Below, piece after piece: positions 16,478 through 25,109 of a stretch of 64,000 bases of DNA. The notes below the pieces were generated by a model. That model saw only the letters and a program-made list of their open reading frames with translations, was not told where the DNA came from and did no database searches. Numbering within the stretch: position 1 is the first letter of the stretch; every line of letters begins with the position of its first letter. The stretch comes from Paenisporosarcina sp. HGH0030 (GTDB taxonomy: Bacteria > Bacillota > Bacilli > Bacillales_A > Planococcaceae): positions 1-64,000 of the forward strand of contig NZ_KE150423.1 of assembly GCF_000411295.1 (NCBI RefSeq), read 5' to 3'. The position numbers were made by a program, and so were the translations under genes.

Positions 16478-18082
16478 ATGGATTACTTAAACCACCCATT
16501 TGCTGCGAAGCGACATACGGTATTCGCGAAAAAAGGCATGGTCGCCACTTCACAGCCACTTGCAGCACAGGCTGGTCTTGAAATTTTGCAGAAAGGCGGA
16601 AATGCAATTGATGCTGCCATTGCAACAGCTGCCGCATTAACTGTAGTAGAGCCCACTTCAAACGGTATCGGTGGCGATGCATTTGCCCTCGTATGGTCAA
16701 AGGACAAGTTGCATGGTCTGAATGCCTCCGGTCCTGCACCGCAATCGATTTCTGCTGAAGCCATCCGCGAGAAAGGGCATGAAAAAATGCCGGTCTTCGG
16801 TGTCATTCCTGTGACGGTTCCCGGGGTTCCAGCTGCGTGGGCTGAACTGTCCGCGAAATTCGGGAAACTTCCATTAAAGGACGTGCTCGTTCCGGCGATT
16901 CGATACGCAGAAGAAGGCTATCCATTGTCACCGATTCTCGGCAAGTATTGGAAAGCTGCCTATAAGAAGTACAAAGAAACGTTCACGGCCGAAGAATTTG
17001 CTGGGTGGTTCGAAACGTTTGCACCGGACGGTCGTGCGCCTGAAATCGGGGAAGTCTGGTCTTCACCAGGCCATGCAAAAACGTTGCGTGCAATTGGTGA
17101 AACGAATGTGCGTGATTTCTACGAAGGTGAAATTGCCGACAAAATCGATGCCTTCTTCAAAAAGCATGATGGATATTTAACGAAAGAAGATTTATCTACA
17201 TATAAACCACAATGGGTGGAGCCTGTTTCAGCCAACTACCGCGGTTACGATGTGTGGGAAATTCCACCGAACGGGCAAGGAATGGTTGCGTTGATGGCGT
17301 TGAACGTATTCAAGCAAGTAGATCCACCTACTTGGCAGGATGCGGACACGTTCCACCGACAAATCGAAGCGATGAAGCTGGCATTTACAGATGGCCAGGC
17401 ATTCATTACAGAACCTGAATCAATGTCTGTAAGTATCGAACATCTGCTGTCAGATGAATACGCTGCAAAACGTGCTGGTGTCATTGGAGGTACTGCTACG
17501 AACCCTGAACCGTATGAATTGCCAAAAGGCGGAACGGTTTATTTAGCCGCTGCAGATGACGAAGGAAACATGATTTCTTACATTCAAAGTAACTATATGG
17601 GCTTCGGCTCGGGTATCGTGATTCCAGGCACAGGCATTGGTTTACAAAACCGAGGGCATGATTTTTCACTGGATGAAACACATCCGAACGTGCTGAAGCC
17701 AGGCAAGCGAACGTACCATACGATTATTCCTGGCTTCCTGACGAAAGATGGTCAGGCTGTCGGCCCGTTTGGTGTGATGGGTGGATACATGCAACCCCAA
17801 GGTCATTTCCAAGTGGTCACAAATACAGTTGACTTCCTATTAAATCCGCAAGCAACGTTGGATATGCCACGCTGGCAGTGGATGAAAGGGAAGACTGTCC
17901 ACGTAGAACCGGAGTTTCCGAACTACTTGGTTCAGAGTTTGGTTAGAAAAGGACATGACATTTACGTAACATCCGATGGCGGCAGTTTTGGACGTGGACA
18001 AATAATTTGGCGAAACCCTGAGACGGGTGTGCTTCAAGGTGGCACAGAATCCCGAACAGACGGAGCCATCGCGGCTTGGTAG
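16478..18082 (+). CDS. ywrD: Gamma-glutamyltransferase-like hydrolase, YwrD type
   Basis: Ntn hydrolase of the gamma-glutamyltransferase family (534 residues), expected to cleave gamma-glutamyl bonds in glutathione or similar peptides. The precursor is cut before a nucleophile Thr, here most likely Thr353 in KGGTVYLAAADDEGN. The N-terminal GMVATSQPLAAQAGLEIL with GGNAIDAAIA and the SNGIGGDAF motif are typical. No signal peptide is seen, so it is probably cytosolic, as for YwrD and unlike secreted Ggt. Spacing (33 nt after the ATPase gene, GGGGGA ribosome site) makes it part of the importer operon. Import followed by cleavage of a gamma-glutamyl peptide is an attractive reading. Confidence 0.88.
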   Translation: MDYLNHPFAAKRHTVFAKKGMVATSQPLAAQAGLEILQKGGNAIDAAIATAAALTVVEPTSNGIGGDAFALVWSKDKLHGLNASGPAPQSISAEAIREKGHEKMPVFGVIPVTVPGVPAAWAELSAKFGKLPLKDVLVPAIRYAEEGYPLSPILGKYWKAAYKKYKETFTAEEFAGWFETFAPDGRAPEIGEVWSSPGHAKTLRAIGETNVRDFYEGEIADKIDAFFKKHDGYLTKEDLSTYKPQWVEPVSANYRGYDVWEIPPNGQGMVALMALNVFKQVDPPTWQDADTFHRQIEAMKLAFTDGQAFITEPESMSVSIEHLLSDEYAAKRAGVIGGTATNPEPYELPKGGTVYLAAADDEGNMISYIQSNYMGFGSGIVIPGTGIGLQNRGHDFSLDETHPNVLKPGKRTYHTIIPGFLTKDGQAVGPFGVMGGYMQPQGHFQVVTNTVDFLLNPQATLDMPRWQWMKGKTVHVEPEFPNYLVQSLVRKGHDIYVTSDGGSFGRGQIIWRNPETGVLQGGTESRTDGAIAAW

Positions 18083-18672
18083 AACGTGCTGGGGTGAAGA
18101 ACGCTACGGGACGTCCACGTCGTGTTCTTTACCGCAATATCGCGCTGGCTTTCTTTCGCACCGGCATGCTTGGATTTGGAGGGGGTCCTTCCTCTATTCC
18201 ATTGGTCCATCAGGAAGTCGTGAAAAAATATGAATGGATGACGGATGACGAGTTCGGCGACACTTTAGCTCTTGCCAACACGTTGCCAGGTCCCATTGCG
18301 ACTAAAATCGCTGGATATATTGGCTACCGGATAGCGGGTGTCTGGGGATGCTTGATTGCCCTTGCGGCATCTATCATACCAACAGTTGTATTGATGATTG
18401 TTTTTTTAGGATTATTGCAAACATATAAAGATATTCCCTGGGTTCAACATATGTCAGCGTCCGTCGTACCGGTTGTTGCGGTCATGCTTGCCGTATTGAC
18501 TTGGGATTTTGTTAAGAAATCAGGAGAAACTCTCGGTTGGATGCGCGCCATATTATTGATCGGGTTATCCGGCATTCTAATAGAAGGTTTGCAAATCCAT
18601 CCGGCTATTGTCATTTTGGTTTGTATCCTTATCGTCTTTTCACCGCTCCTGAAAAGGAGGAAAAAAGCATGA
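18076..18672 (+). CDS. CHR (chromate transporter) half protein 1
   Basis: Short-chain CHR family membrane protein of 198 residues with about five to six helices. The hallmark FGGGPSSIPLVHQEVV and LANTLPGPIATKIAGYIGY are present. Short CHR proteins work as pairs of antiparallel subunits, and the partner follows directly. B. subtilis has the matching ywrB-ywrA pair beside ywrD. The start is uncertain: a TTG at 18076 overlaps the end of the transferase gene by 7 nt and fits the frame, and a GTG at 18094 is an alternative. Neither has a good ribosome site, so translation is probably coupled to the upstream gene. Real substrate is unproven. Confidence 0.88.
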   Translation: MVERAGVKNATGRPRRVLYRNIALAFFRTGMLGFGGGPSSIPLVHQEVVKKYEWMTDDEFGDTLALANTLPGPIATKIAGYIGYRIAGVWGCLIALAASIIPTVVLMIVFLGLLQTYKDIPWVQHMSASVVPVVAVMLAVLTWDFVKKSGETLGWMRAILLIGLSGILIEGLQIHPAIVILVCILIVFSPLLKRRKKA

Positions 18673-19199
18673 TTTATTGGCACTTGTTTTTAGCATTTTT
18701 CATTCCTGGTATCCTCGGTTATGGTGGAGGACCAGCTTCGATTCCATTAGTAGAGCATGAAGTGGTAGGGAATTATGAATGGTTAACCACGCAGGAATTT
18801 AGTGAAGTGGTCGCGATTGGCAATTCCTTGCCTGGTCCAATTGCTACGAAAATGGCGGGGTATATTGGGTACACGGAAGCGGGAGTACTCGGATCTATCG
18901 TCGCGATGTTCGCGAGCGTCGCACCGTCTTTACTCCTGATGATTGGTATGATGGCCCTCCTGCTTAAGTACAAAGACGAACCGGAAGTGAAAAACTTAAC
19001 GAAGATTATTCGACCAGTCATCGCTGTGTTGCTAGGTTTCATGACCATCCAGTTTGCGCAGGAATCAGTTGAAGGTGTTGGTCCCGGTTATACTTTGTTT
19101 TTGATGGCGGCAAGTTTCGTACTGTTGGAAAAAGTGAAGTTACACCCCGCTTTTGTCATTGCGTTGGCATTGGTATTTGGGGCTATAACGGGTTTGTAG
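18669..19199 (+). CDS. CHR (chromate transporter) half protein 2
   Basis: Partner half transporter, 176 residues, about five to six membrane helices. Motifs YGGGPASIPLVEHEVVGNYE and GNSLPGPIATKMAGYIGY mirror those of the first half. It overlaps its partner by 4 nt (ATGA) and has an AAAGGAGG site inside the upstream gene, so the two are made in equal amounts. Last gene of the operon before a terminator. Confidence 0.9.
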   Translation: MIYWHLFLAFFIPGILGYGGGPASIPLVEHEVVGNYEWLTTQEFSEVVAIGNSLPGPIATKMAGYIGYTEAGVLGSIVAMFASVAPSLLLMIGMMALLLKYKDEPEVKNLTKIIRPVIAVLLGFMTIQFAQESVEGVGPGYTLFLMAASFVLLEKVKLHPAFVIALALVFGAITGL

Positions 19200-19226
19200 G
19201 AGTCGCAGAGATGCGACTCTTTTTCA
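19200..19226 (+). terminator. Terminator after the CHR pair
   Basis: Perfect stem GAGTCGCA/TGCGACTC with a GAGA loop, then TTTTTC. The region 19207-19217 is also a perfect complement of 19241-19251, so an alternative fold competes with this terminator. Confidence 0.85.
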
Positions 19227-19236
19227 TTTTCCCGAT

Positions 19237-19468
19237 ACACGTCGCATCTCTTTGTCAGCTTCGCTCACTCACATTCTCATGTACTTATGTACACTCCGGT
19301 GTTCGCTCGCTTGCTTCCGCGACCTGCTCGTGTCTCGGAAAAATGGTGTGTTACACGTCGCATCTCTTTGTCAGCTACGCTCACTCACATCCTCATGCAC
19401 TTTTAGTGCACTCCGGTGTTCATTTACTTGCTTCCTCGAACTGCTCGTGTCCCGGGAGAATTGTTATT
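19237..19468. repeat. Tandem 116-bp imperfect repeat with covarying hairpins
   Basis: Two direct copies start at 19237 and 19353 with ACACGTCGCATCTCTTTGTC. Inside each copy is a small hairpin, TGTAC-TTAT-GTACA in the first and TGCAC-TTTTA-GTGCA in the second. The T-A pair of one is a C-G pair in the other, which is a compensatory change. No start codon with a ribosome site makes either strand look coding. Confidence 0.75.
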
Positions 19469-19768
19469 TAAGAATGATTGAAAGGCCATCTTATAACAAG
19501 ATACTTGGTGAAAAATGGTCATTGAGAATATATAAAATGTTTAATTAAACTAGGAAAAACGGATGGTAAATTTTAAAAGGCTGTTTTCTTAGACTTTCAT
19601 GTTTCTTTGGAATATATTGAGGGTATGTACTGTATTGACGTATGTATGTGAATTCAGTATGATAGGTGTGCTGACGTGAATTGTAAGTCATTGACAACTG
19701 ACTACTTTAACGTTACCGTGCAAAAGGAGTGAATTTACGCACGTCAAAAAAATCGGAAAACAATGATA
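19469..19768 (+). other. glmS upstream region
   Basis: No gene is seen. It holds the probable glmS promoter (19634-19663) and the first part of the leader RNA, including a CGTGC/GCACG stem (19717-19743) just before the ribozyme. Confidence 0.5.
19634..19663 (+). promoter_or_regulatory. Probable SigA promoter of glmS
   Basis: TTGACG (19634-19639) and TATGAT (19658-19663) are 18 nt apart. Transcription would begin near 19670, giving a leader of about 100 nt before the ribozyme. A TTGACA at 19691 has no matching minus-10. Confidence 0.6.
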
Positions 19769-19940
19769 GCGCCTGAGCTGAAGAAATCGGACGGAAATGG
19801 ATCTTCAGCAGACGAGGAGGAGGAGTATCGAAGATTCGGCGGATACCTCCCGGCCGCGATGCCCGGTCGTAATTCTGATTCTTAAACCGCAGAAGTGATT
19901 TTGCGATTAAAGGAAGAAGAGGGCACACGAACAGCGTCTG
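19769..19940 (+). ncRNA. glmS ribozyme (GlcN6P-activated riboswitch)
   Basis: Self-cleaving RNA that uses glucosamine-6-phosphate as cofactor and lowers glmS mRNA when the product is abundant. The conserved start GCGCCTGAGCTGAAG is present, with cleavage expected between A19768 and G19769. The P2 stem (AGCTGAAGA with TCTTCAGC) and the P2.1 core (GAGGAGGAGTATCGAAGATT, CGGCGGATACCTCCCGGC) match the family closely. It lies just upstream of glmS. The 3' boundary is approximate. Confidence 0.95.
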
Positions 19941-19996
19941 CACGCTTAGCAGAACGCTTATTTTATTATGATTAAATTATTGGAGGATTTTAAATT

Positions 19997-21799
19997 ATGT
20001 GCGGAATTGTAGGATACATCGGAGAGTTAGATTCAAAAGAAATTTTATTAAAAGGGTTGGAAAAATTGGAATACCGCGGTTACGATTCAGCTGGTATTGC
20101 CGTTCGCAATGAAGATGGTGTAACTGTATTCAAAGAAAAAGGACGCATTGCAGACTTACGTCAAGCAGTAGAAAATGATGTGCATGCAAAAACTGGTATC
20201 GGCCACACGCGTTGGGCGACTCACGGAGTTCCTAACCAATTGAATGCCCATCCACACCAAAGTGAATCAGGTCGCTATACGCTGGTTCATAACGGAGTTA
20301 TCGAGAACTATCATTTGCTTCAAAAAGAATATTTACCTGGCATGGAAATGAAGTCCGACACGGATACAGAAGTCATTGTTCAGTTAATTGAGAAATTCTC
20401 TAAAGACGGCATGACTACTGGTGAAGCATTCCGCCATACACTTGGCTTGTTGCACGGATCATACGCAATCGCGCTATTGGATTCAGAAGAAGCACAAACA
20501 ATTTATGTTGCGAAAAACAAGAGCCCATTATTAGTTGGTCTTGGTGACGACTTCAACGTTGTAGCGTCTGACGCAATGGCGATGTTACAAGTAACAGACC
20601 AATATGTAGAGCTTCATGATCAAGAAATGGTTATTGTGAAAAAAGAGTCTGTTGAAATTCAAAAATTAGATGGCTCGGTAGTAGAGCGTCAAGCTTATAC
20701 AGCTGAACTGGATATGAGCGATATCGAAAAAGGCACATACCCACATTACATGCTGAAAGAAATTGATGAGCAACCGGCTGTTATGCGTAAAATCATCCAA
20801 GCTTACCAGAACGAACAAGGCGAGCTTGAAATCGATGAAGCAATCTTGACTGCTTTAAATGAAGCGGATCGTATGTATATTATTGCAGCAGGAACTAGCT
20901 ATCATGCTGGTTTAGTAGGAAAAGAATACTTCGAGAAAATTGCGGGTATTCCAGTAGAAGTTCACATTTCAAGTGAATTCGGCTATAACATGCCGTTGCT
21001 ATCTGAAAAACCATTGTTCATGTTCATCACTCAATCTGGTGAAACTGCGGATAGCCGTCAAGTATTGGTGAAAATCAAAGAATTGGGCCACCCAACGTTA
21101 ACAGTAACAAACGTACAAGGTTCTACACTTTCACGTGAAGCAGATCACACATTGTTATTGCATGCAGGTCCTGAAATCGCTGTAGCGTCAACGAAGGCTT
21201 ACACAGCACAAATCGCTGTACTTGCCCTTACTGCAGCAGTAGCGGCTAAAAAAGCGGGACGTACAGTAGATTTCGATTTCGTTAAAGAACTTGGTATCGT
21301 AGCTAATGCCGTTCAAGCGATGGTTGATTCAAAAGAAGAAATGGAGCAAATCGCTCGTGACTTCCTATCAACTACTCGTAACGCATTCTTCATCGGCCGA
21401 AACTTGGACTTCTGTGTCAGCATGGAAGGCGCATTGAAACTAAAAGAGATTTCTTACATCCAAGCTGAAGGCTTTGCTGGTGGCGAATTGAAACACGGAA
21501 CAATCGCTTTAATTGAAGACGGTACTCCAATCTTCGCATTGGCGACTCAAAAAGCAGTAAGCTTGAACATCCGTGGAAATGTTAAAGAAGTCGTAGCACG
21601 TGGCGCAAACCCGTGTATCATTGCGATGGAAGGCATGGAAGAAGAAGGCGACACATTGGTACTGCCAAAAGTGCACCCATTGTTGACTCCACTTGTTTCG
21701 GTAATTCCTTTACAACTGATCAGCTACTACGCAGCACTTCACCGTGACTGTGACGTGGATAAACCTCGTAACTTGGCGAAGTCTGTTACGGTTGAATAG
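19997..21799 (+). CDS. glmS: Glutamine--fructose-6-phosphate aminotransferase
   Basis: First step of the hexosamine pathway: fructose-6-phosphate plus glutamine gives glucosamine-6-phosphate. The 600 residues comprise an N-terminal glutaminase with the nucleophile Cys2 (MCGIVGYIG, exposed after Met removal) to about 225, and two SIS isomerase domains (about 285-420 and 455-590; [19 protein letters not shown], the C-terminal NLAKSVTVE). The ribosome site is GGAGGA. Expression is set by the ribozyme in the leader; the product feeds GlmM encoded at 8618-9970. Confidence 0.98.
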   Translation: MCGIVGYIGELDSKEILLKGLEKLEYRGYDSAGIAVRNEDGVTVFKEKGRIADLRQAVENDVHAKTGIGHTRWATHGVPNQLNAHPHQSESGRYTLVHNGVIENYHLLQKEYLPGMEMKSDTDTEVIVQLIEKFSKDGMTTGEAFRHTLGLLHGSYAIALLDSEEAQTIYVAKNKSPLLVGLGDDFNVVASDAMAMLQVTDQYVELHDQEMVIVKKESVEIQKLDGSVVERQAYTAELDMSDIEKGTYPHYMLKEIDEQPAVMRKIIQAYQNEQGELEIDEAILTALNEADRMYIIAAGTSYHAGLVGKEYFEKIAGIPVEVHISSEFGYNMPLLSEKPLFMFITQSGETADSRQVLVKIKELGHPTLTVTNVQGSTLSREADHTLLLHAGPEIAVASTKAYTAQIAVLALTAAVAAKKAGRTVDFDFVKELGIVANAVQAMVDSKEEMEQIARDFLSTTRNAFFIGRNLDFCVSMEGALKLKEISYIQAEGFAGGELKHGTIALIEDGTPIFALATQKAVSLNIRGNVKEVVARGANPCIIAMEGMEEEGDTLVLPKVHPLLTPLVSVIPLQLISYYAALHRDCDVDKPRNLAKSVTVE

Positions 21800-21854
21800 A
21801 CACTAGAAAGTGAAAAGCCGAACAAGAGTAAGTTCACAATAAATCTACGCAAGT

Positions 21855-21893
21855 AGACCCGGTCCATTTTTTATTGGATCGGGTCTTTTTTGT
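21855..21893 (+). terminator. Terminator after glmS
   Basis: Stem AGACCCGGTCCA/TGGATCGGGTCT with one G-U pair, T-rich loop, then a T run. Confidence 0.9.
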
Positions 21894-22050
21894 GTTGTTA
21901 GATTCAGTGGGAATTTTTAATAAAGTTTGATTACTACATGAAGGAGTTAGGGGTAAAAATACTAGGAGCATTATTGGTGTTACTAGTAATTTGATTCAAC
22001 TAGAACACCCCTTACCAAATGGAGGAGGGTGGTGTAAAGGATGAAACTAC

Positions 22051-23142
22051 TTAATCTAATGTATCTAATTTCCCTTTTATATAATTCGCCCGTGCTTCAA
22101 TAAAATTCAATATATACTCCGGTTCTTTATCAAATAAAAGGATATCATCTTTCTTATAGGGATCTTCAAGAAAATATGGTCTTATCAATTCATGCAGACC
22201 TTGTATTTTCGGTTTCAAATAGTCTACATTAAATTGGTTGTTTATAATGACTTCTAGCAAGTTTTTGTATTGACCGCGGAATGTTTTTACATCGAGAATT
22301 CTTGCAGTTAGCGTATTAAATCCTTCGATTCGTAAATAATCCTCCTCCATTACTTCCCCGTTTACATCTCTTCCCCATGTTGCATCGTAATCCCACGGGA
22401 GGACTTCGAATAGTCTCGTTTCACTATTTTGGTATAGTGCGTAGTTATGAACAAAACCATCAAAATTTTGGGTGAAAACAACGCCAGCCAACCATCGAAG
22501 ATACTGATCAACATTTAGGTATTTCACAATTTCTTTTTCAAAATCATCTCTTGAAATGGTATTAATATTAATAATAAATTCTTGTAAATGAAATTCATCT
22601 TGTTCTGTACCACATTTTTTTTCATAGCCAAATTTAAGTGATTTTTTTACATCTTTATCAAGATCACTCATTAACGAAAAGTTAGCATCTCCGTCAATCG
22701 CATAGAATATAGGTCCTTTCGGTAGTTGTCGATTCGCAAGGAAATATTCATCCACTGATTCTAATTCCAAATATAGCCCCTCATTTTTCCCATTCAATTT
22801 TATATTTACAAATCGAGACTTTGGAGATAGGCATCCTATGTCATTGAAAAAATCGAGCGATAATTTATTTCTCATTAGAGACGGATCTTTATATTCTGCG
22901 TTGATATGAATTTCTTTGGCATTTCTATACGTATTTGGTTTATAAAACGAAATGTGATATGACTTCTTTTGAAACTCCCGGATATGCGAGCCACGATACG
23001 CAATATCGATATCATGTTTCTTTTTGTTTATCGTTAGCTTCGCGGAAACCGGATCATCCGTCCAAATTTCTTTTCGAAGTTCCCTTAAATCGATAGGATT
23101 AATAAAAAGCTGATATACAGGTATTTCCACGACATTATCCAC
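22051..23142 (-). CDS. cotH: Spore coat protein kinase CotH
   Basis: Atypical protein kinase of the spore coat that phosphorylates serines in CotB and CotG in B. subtilis. This protein (363 residues from the chosen start) follows B. subtilis CotH along its length. Visible motifs are [20 protein letters not shown], the [11 protein letters not shown] segment, the conserved HNYALY and the metal-binding [18 protein letters not shown] at 23142 is chosen because AAAGGAAG lies 7 nt upstream and the N-terminus then matches CotH; longer in-frame starts exist up to 23184. It is divergent from a Ser/Arg-rich repeat coat protein, the likely substrate. Confidence 0.94.
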   Translation of the reverse strand: MDNVVEIPVYQLFINPIDLRELRKEIWTDDPVSAKLTINKKKHDIDIAYRGSHIREFQKKSYHISFYKPNTYRNAKEIHINAEYKDPSLMRNKLSLDFFNDIGCLSPKSRFVNIKLNGKNEGLYLELESVDEYFLANRQLPKGPIFYAIDGDANFSLMSDLDKDVKKSLKFGYEKKCGTEQDEFHLQEFIININTISRDDFEKEIVKYLNVDQYLRWLAGVVFTQNFDGFVHNYALYQNSETRLFEVLPWDYDATWGRDVNGEVMEEDYLRIEGFNTLTARILDVKTFRGQYKNLLEVIINNQFNVDYLKPKIQGLHELIRPYFLEDPYKKDDILLFDKEPEYILNFIEARANYIKGKLDTLD

Positions 23143-23372
23143 GCGAATTCTTCCTTTCATTTTTATAATATTCGTATGAAACAAGAATAAAAGATGCCAA
23201 GAAAAGAAACGAAATTTTATTTATTTTAAAATAGTATGCGTTTGTCTCTACCATAATTAGTACAATTTCGTAACTTACTATATGAGAAAGAAATGTGTAT
23301 CAGCACGAGTTTGAATTAAAGTAAAATTGATTTTTTTCTTTCTCTAATATAAAGATGAAGGGAGGTTTGAAA
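23143..23372. promoter_or_regulatory. Divergent cotH / cotG-like control region
   Basis: AT-rich 230-bp divergent region expected to hold mother-cell (SigE/SigK) promoters. On the minus strand CATACGAAT near 23178-23170 resembles their minus-10 elements but is not a full consensus match. No other promoter can be assigned with confidence. Confidence 0.3.
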
Positions 23373-23882
23373 ATGTCACGTTTTAATGTTGACGGCATTA
23401 AAAATGCAGTCGAACTATCTAACTCTAGAGGGTTAAGCAACTTCATGTTCCAGGATACTTTTAGTAGTGAACGACGCTCGAACAAAAGACGCCGCACAAG
23501 CAGAAATCGTTGCACTTGTCGAAACGGACGGTGCACGAACAGAAATCGTCGTACTTCGCGTAACAGACGATGCACGAGCAGAAATCGTCGCACTTCGCGT
23601 AACAGACGGTGCACGAACAGAAATCGTCGCACTTCGCGTAACAGACGATGCACGAGCAGAAATCGTCGCACTTCGCGTAACAGACGGTGCACGAACAGAA
23701 ATCGTCGCACTTCGCGTAACAGACGATGCACGAGCAGAAATCGTCGCACTTCGCGTAACAGACGATGCACGAGCAGAAATCGCCGCACTTCGCGTAACAG
23801 ACGGTGCACGAGCAGAAATCGTCGCACTTCGTTCAACAGACGATGCTGTAGAAGAGGCTTTTTCGGTAACTGGTTCTTTTAA
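23373..23882 (+). CDS. CotG-like Arg/Ser/Cys-rich repeat spore coat protein
   Basis: Low-complexity protein of 169 residues. A non-repetitive N-terminus of about 45 residues (MSRFNVDGIKNAVELSN) is followed by about nine 13-residue repeats of the type RRTSRNRRCTSRN, ending in CCRRGFFGNWFF. It is highly basic and rich in Ser, Thr and Cys. B. subtilis CotG also has 13-residue basic repeats, lies divergent to cotH and is phosphorylated by CotH, so context and architecture agree although the residues differ (Arg and Cys instead of Lys and His). The ATG at 23373 has GGGAGG upstream. Other frames are also open across the repeat, but only this one has a proper start. Confidence 0.8.
   Translation: MSRFNVDGIKNAVELSNSRGLSNFMFQDTFSSERRSNKRRRTSRNRCTCRNGRCTNRNRRTSRNRRCTSRNRRTSRNRRCTNRNRRTSRNRRCTSRNRRTSRNRRCTNRNRRTSRNRRCTSRNRRTSRNRRCTSRNRRTSRNRRCTSRNRRTSFNRRCCRRGFFGNWFF
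23508..23858 (+). repeat. 39-bp tandem repeat array in the coat gene
   Basis: Nine units of exactly 39 bp start every 39 nt from 23508 to 23820. Units alternate between TGCACGAACAG and TGCACGAGCAG variants (Asn or Ser in the protein), giving a partial 78-bp higher-order pattern. Likely to expand and contract between strains. Confidence 0.9.
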
Positions 23883-23928
23883 AAAATCTTCGTGGTGATT
23901 TTTCGCTATCTGAAGAGTATCTACTTTC

Positions 23929-24000
23929 AGTTCTTTAAAGAACTATTTAGTGCGTCAGTATTATAAAGTTAACTAGTTCTTAATAATGGTTAACTTTTTA
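23929..24000 (+). terminator. Probable terminator after the CotG-like gene
   Basis: A 16-bp perfect palindrome AGTTCTTTAAAGAACT (23929-23944) is followed by an AT-rich stem AAAGTTAAC/GTTAACTTT (23965-23997) ending in TTTTTA. Confidence 0.6.
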
Positions 24001-24590
24001 ATACACAATGGAGCTACCAATTTCCAACTCCTTGCATTATAGGCTATGTAGAATTAATGATGAGGCTTAGACTAAGACCCATGTTTGGGGTCTTTGCATG
24101 GAACGATTTTGGACTGTTTCGCAAATCTCCAATTGGCATTTGGCAAAAAGAAAAGAAATAATCAAGTGCGTATTTGATGATAAGAAAGAAAAAGCATGGA
24201 ATGGATTGGACAGATCATGATTACAAAAGGCATCCGGATTAAGACCATCCGGATGCCTTTTGTCTTTTACCTAAGACAACCTATTAGGAATGACTTTTAG
24301 TTATTCGTTTCTCTGTCCATGAAGAAGAATTTTATGAGCAAATATTGGAAAAGAAAAAGCCGTTTAATGATTGGACTAAAAACTATTTCCCGGGTAATAC
24401 AAATTTAAATGAAATCGTGGGAATAGATATGTGAATAAAGTGAAGTGCGGAACGCGCCTTGCTTATACAAAGGCTTTATTTAATAAGGTGAAATACACAC
24501 GACGAATTCTTGATTCCAGCGATTAACCCATAGTAACGTGCCATTTGCGATGCAAATGGCACCATTTCAGCGAGTTTGAATTGTGCGGAT
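24001..24590. other. Decayed intergenic stretch with gene remnants
   Basis: No intact gene is convincing. A 34-codon reading frame (24057-24161, ending FGLFRKSPIGIWQKEKK) and an open stretch without start (24294-24434, ending KPFNDWTKNYFPGNTNLNEI) look like the ends of former genes. A strong terminator (24225-24268) and an 11-bp hairpin GTGCCATTTGC/GCAAATGGCAC (24538-24562) with no T run are also present. Confidence 0.45.
24225..24268 (+). terminator. Terminator in the decayed stretch
   Basis: A 15-bp perfect stem (AAAAGGCATCCGGAT and its complement), 7-nt loop, then TTTTGTCTTTT. It has no intact gene before it, which supports loss of an upstream gene. Confidence 0.85.
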
Positions 24591-24716
24591 TTCGTGAATT
24601 TTAGATATGAGTACTCGATTTCTAGATAACCCAGACACATTTCAAGATATCCCTTTCTGAAATGAAGATATCACAAGATGAATCCTCGATAAACACCCGC
24701 GAATCCTTGATATCCC
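24591..24716. repeat. Non-coding 21-bp-period repeat array 2
   Basis: GATA occurs at 24604, 24625, 24646, 24667, 24688 and 24709, exactly 21 bp apart. Each unit also carries a GAAT/GATT-like element 8 bp before it (GCGAATCCTTGATATCCC in the last). The consensus is roughly GAATTCTAGATATCCC within 21 bp. The last unit abuts a truncated gene. Confidence 0.8.
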
Positions 24717-25074
24717 CAGCTGTGAGTTTGAGCCTAACGGTGTATGGCATTATTGCATGAGGTGCATCGATGAGGGCCAGGGTGACTTTTTTGGCCACGA
24801 ATCATGGGGGAAAGCTGTATTCCAAGAGATTAATGCACCTAAAAAAATCGTCTATATGGACATGTTTGCAGACGAAGAAGGTAATACTGTAGATAGTTTG
24901 CCAGAGATGCAGATAACAATGGAATTCGTTGAACACGAAGGAAAGACGAAACTTATATCACGTTCTCAATTTGCTTCCATCGAAGCACTTCAGCAAGTAA
25001 TGGAAATGGGAGTTGTTGAAGGAGTAGCCTCTCAATACGAGTGCCTCGAGGACCTCCTGAACGAGATTCGGTAA
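24682..25074 (+). pseudogene. N-terminally truncated SRPBCC (AHSA1-like) protein
   Basis: The open frame begins directly after an in-frame stop at 24679. Recognisable SRPBCC/AHSA1 sequence starts only at SCEFEPNGVWHYCMRC (about 24718) and runs to the normal C-terminus (FQEINAPKKIVYMDMF, EHEGKTKLISRSQF, GVVEGVASQ). Roughly the first 45-50 residues of the family are missing and their place is taken by the 21-bp repeat array. A 105-residue product from the ATG at 24757 is possible but has no ribosome site and lacks part of the fold, so I call it a remnant. Confidence 0.65.
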
Positions 25075-25109
25075 GTAAGTTCTCGCTTTTTTCTAAAACA
25101 AATAATTTC

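Noticed and set aside
19211-19548. Cys- and Ser-rich frames over the 116-bp tandem repeat
   Set aside because: No ribosome site; the frame follows the repeat and the conserved feature is the hairpin, not the codons.
19729-19776. Possible 15-codon GTG leader peptide crossing the ribozyme cleavage site
   Set aside because: The AGGAG overlaps the GTG itself, leaving no spacing, and the frame ends inside the ribozyme core.
21938-22103. Two tiny hydrophobic frames after glmS (18 codons from 21938 and 20 codons from 22041)
   Set aside because: The second has a fair ribosome site but overlaps the cotH end on the other strand; both are too short to support without expression or conservation data.
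23300-23836. Minus-strand frame of VRRFLLVHRLLRE repeats
   Set aside because: It mirrors the 39-bp repeat and has no good start; the plus-strand CotG-like frame has the ribosome site and the family context.
23490-23860. CRISPR array reading of the 39-bp repeats
   Set aside because: Units are contiguous without unique spacers and code for a basic repeat protein.
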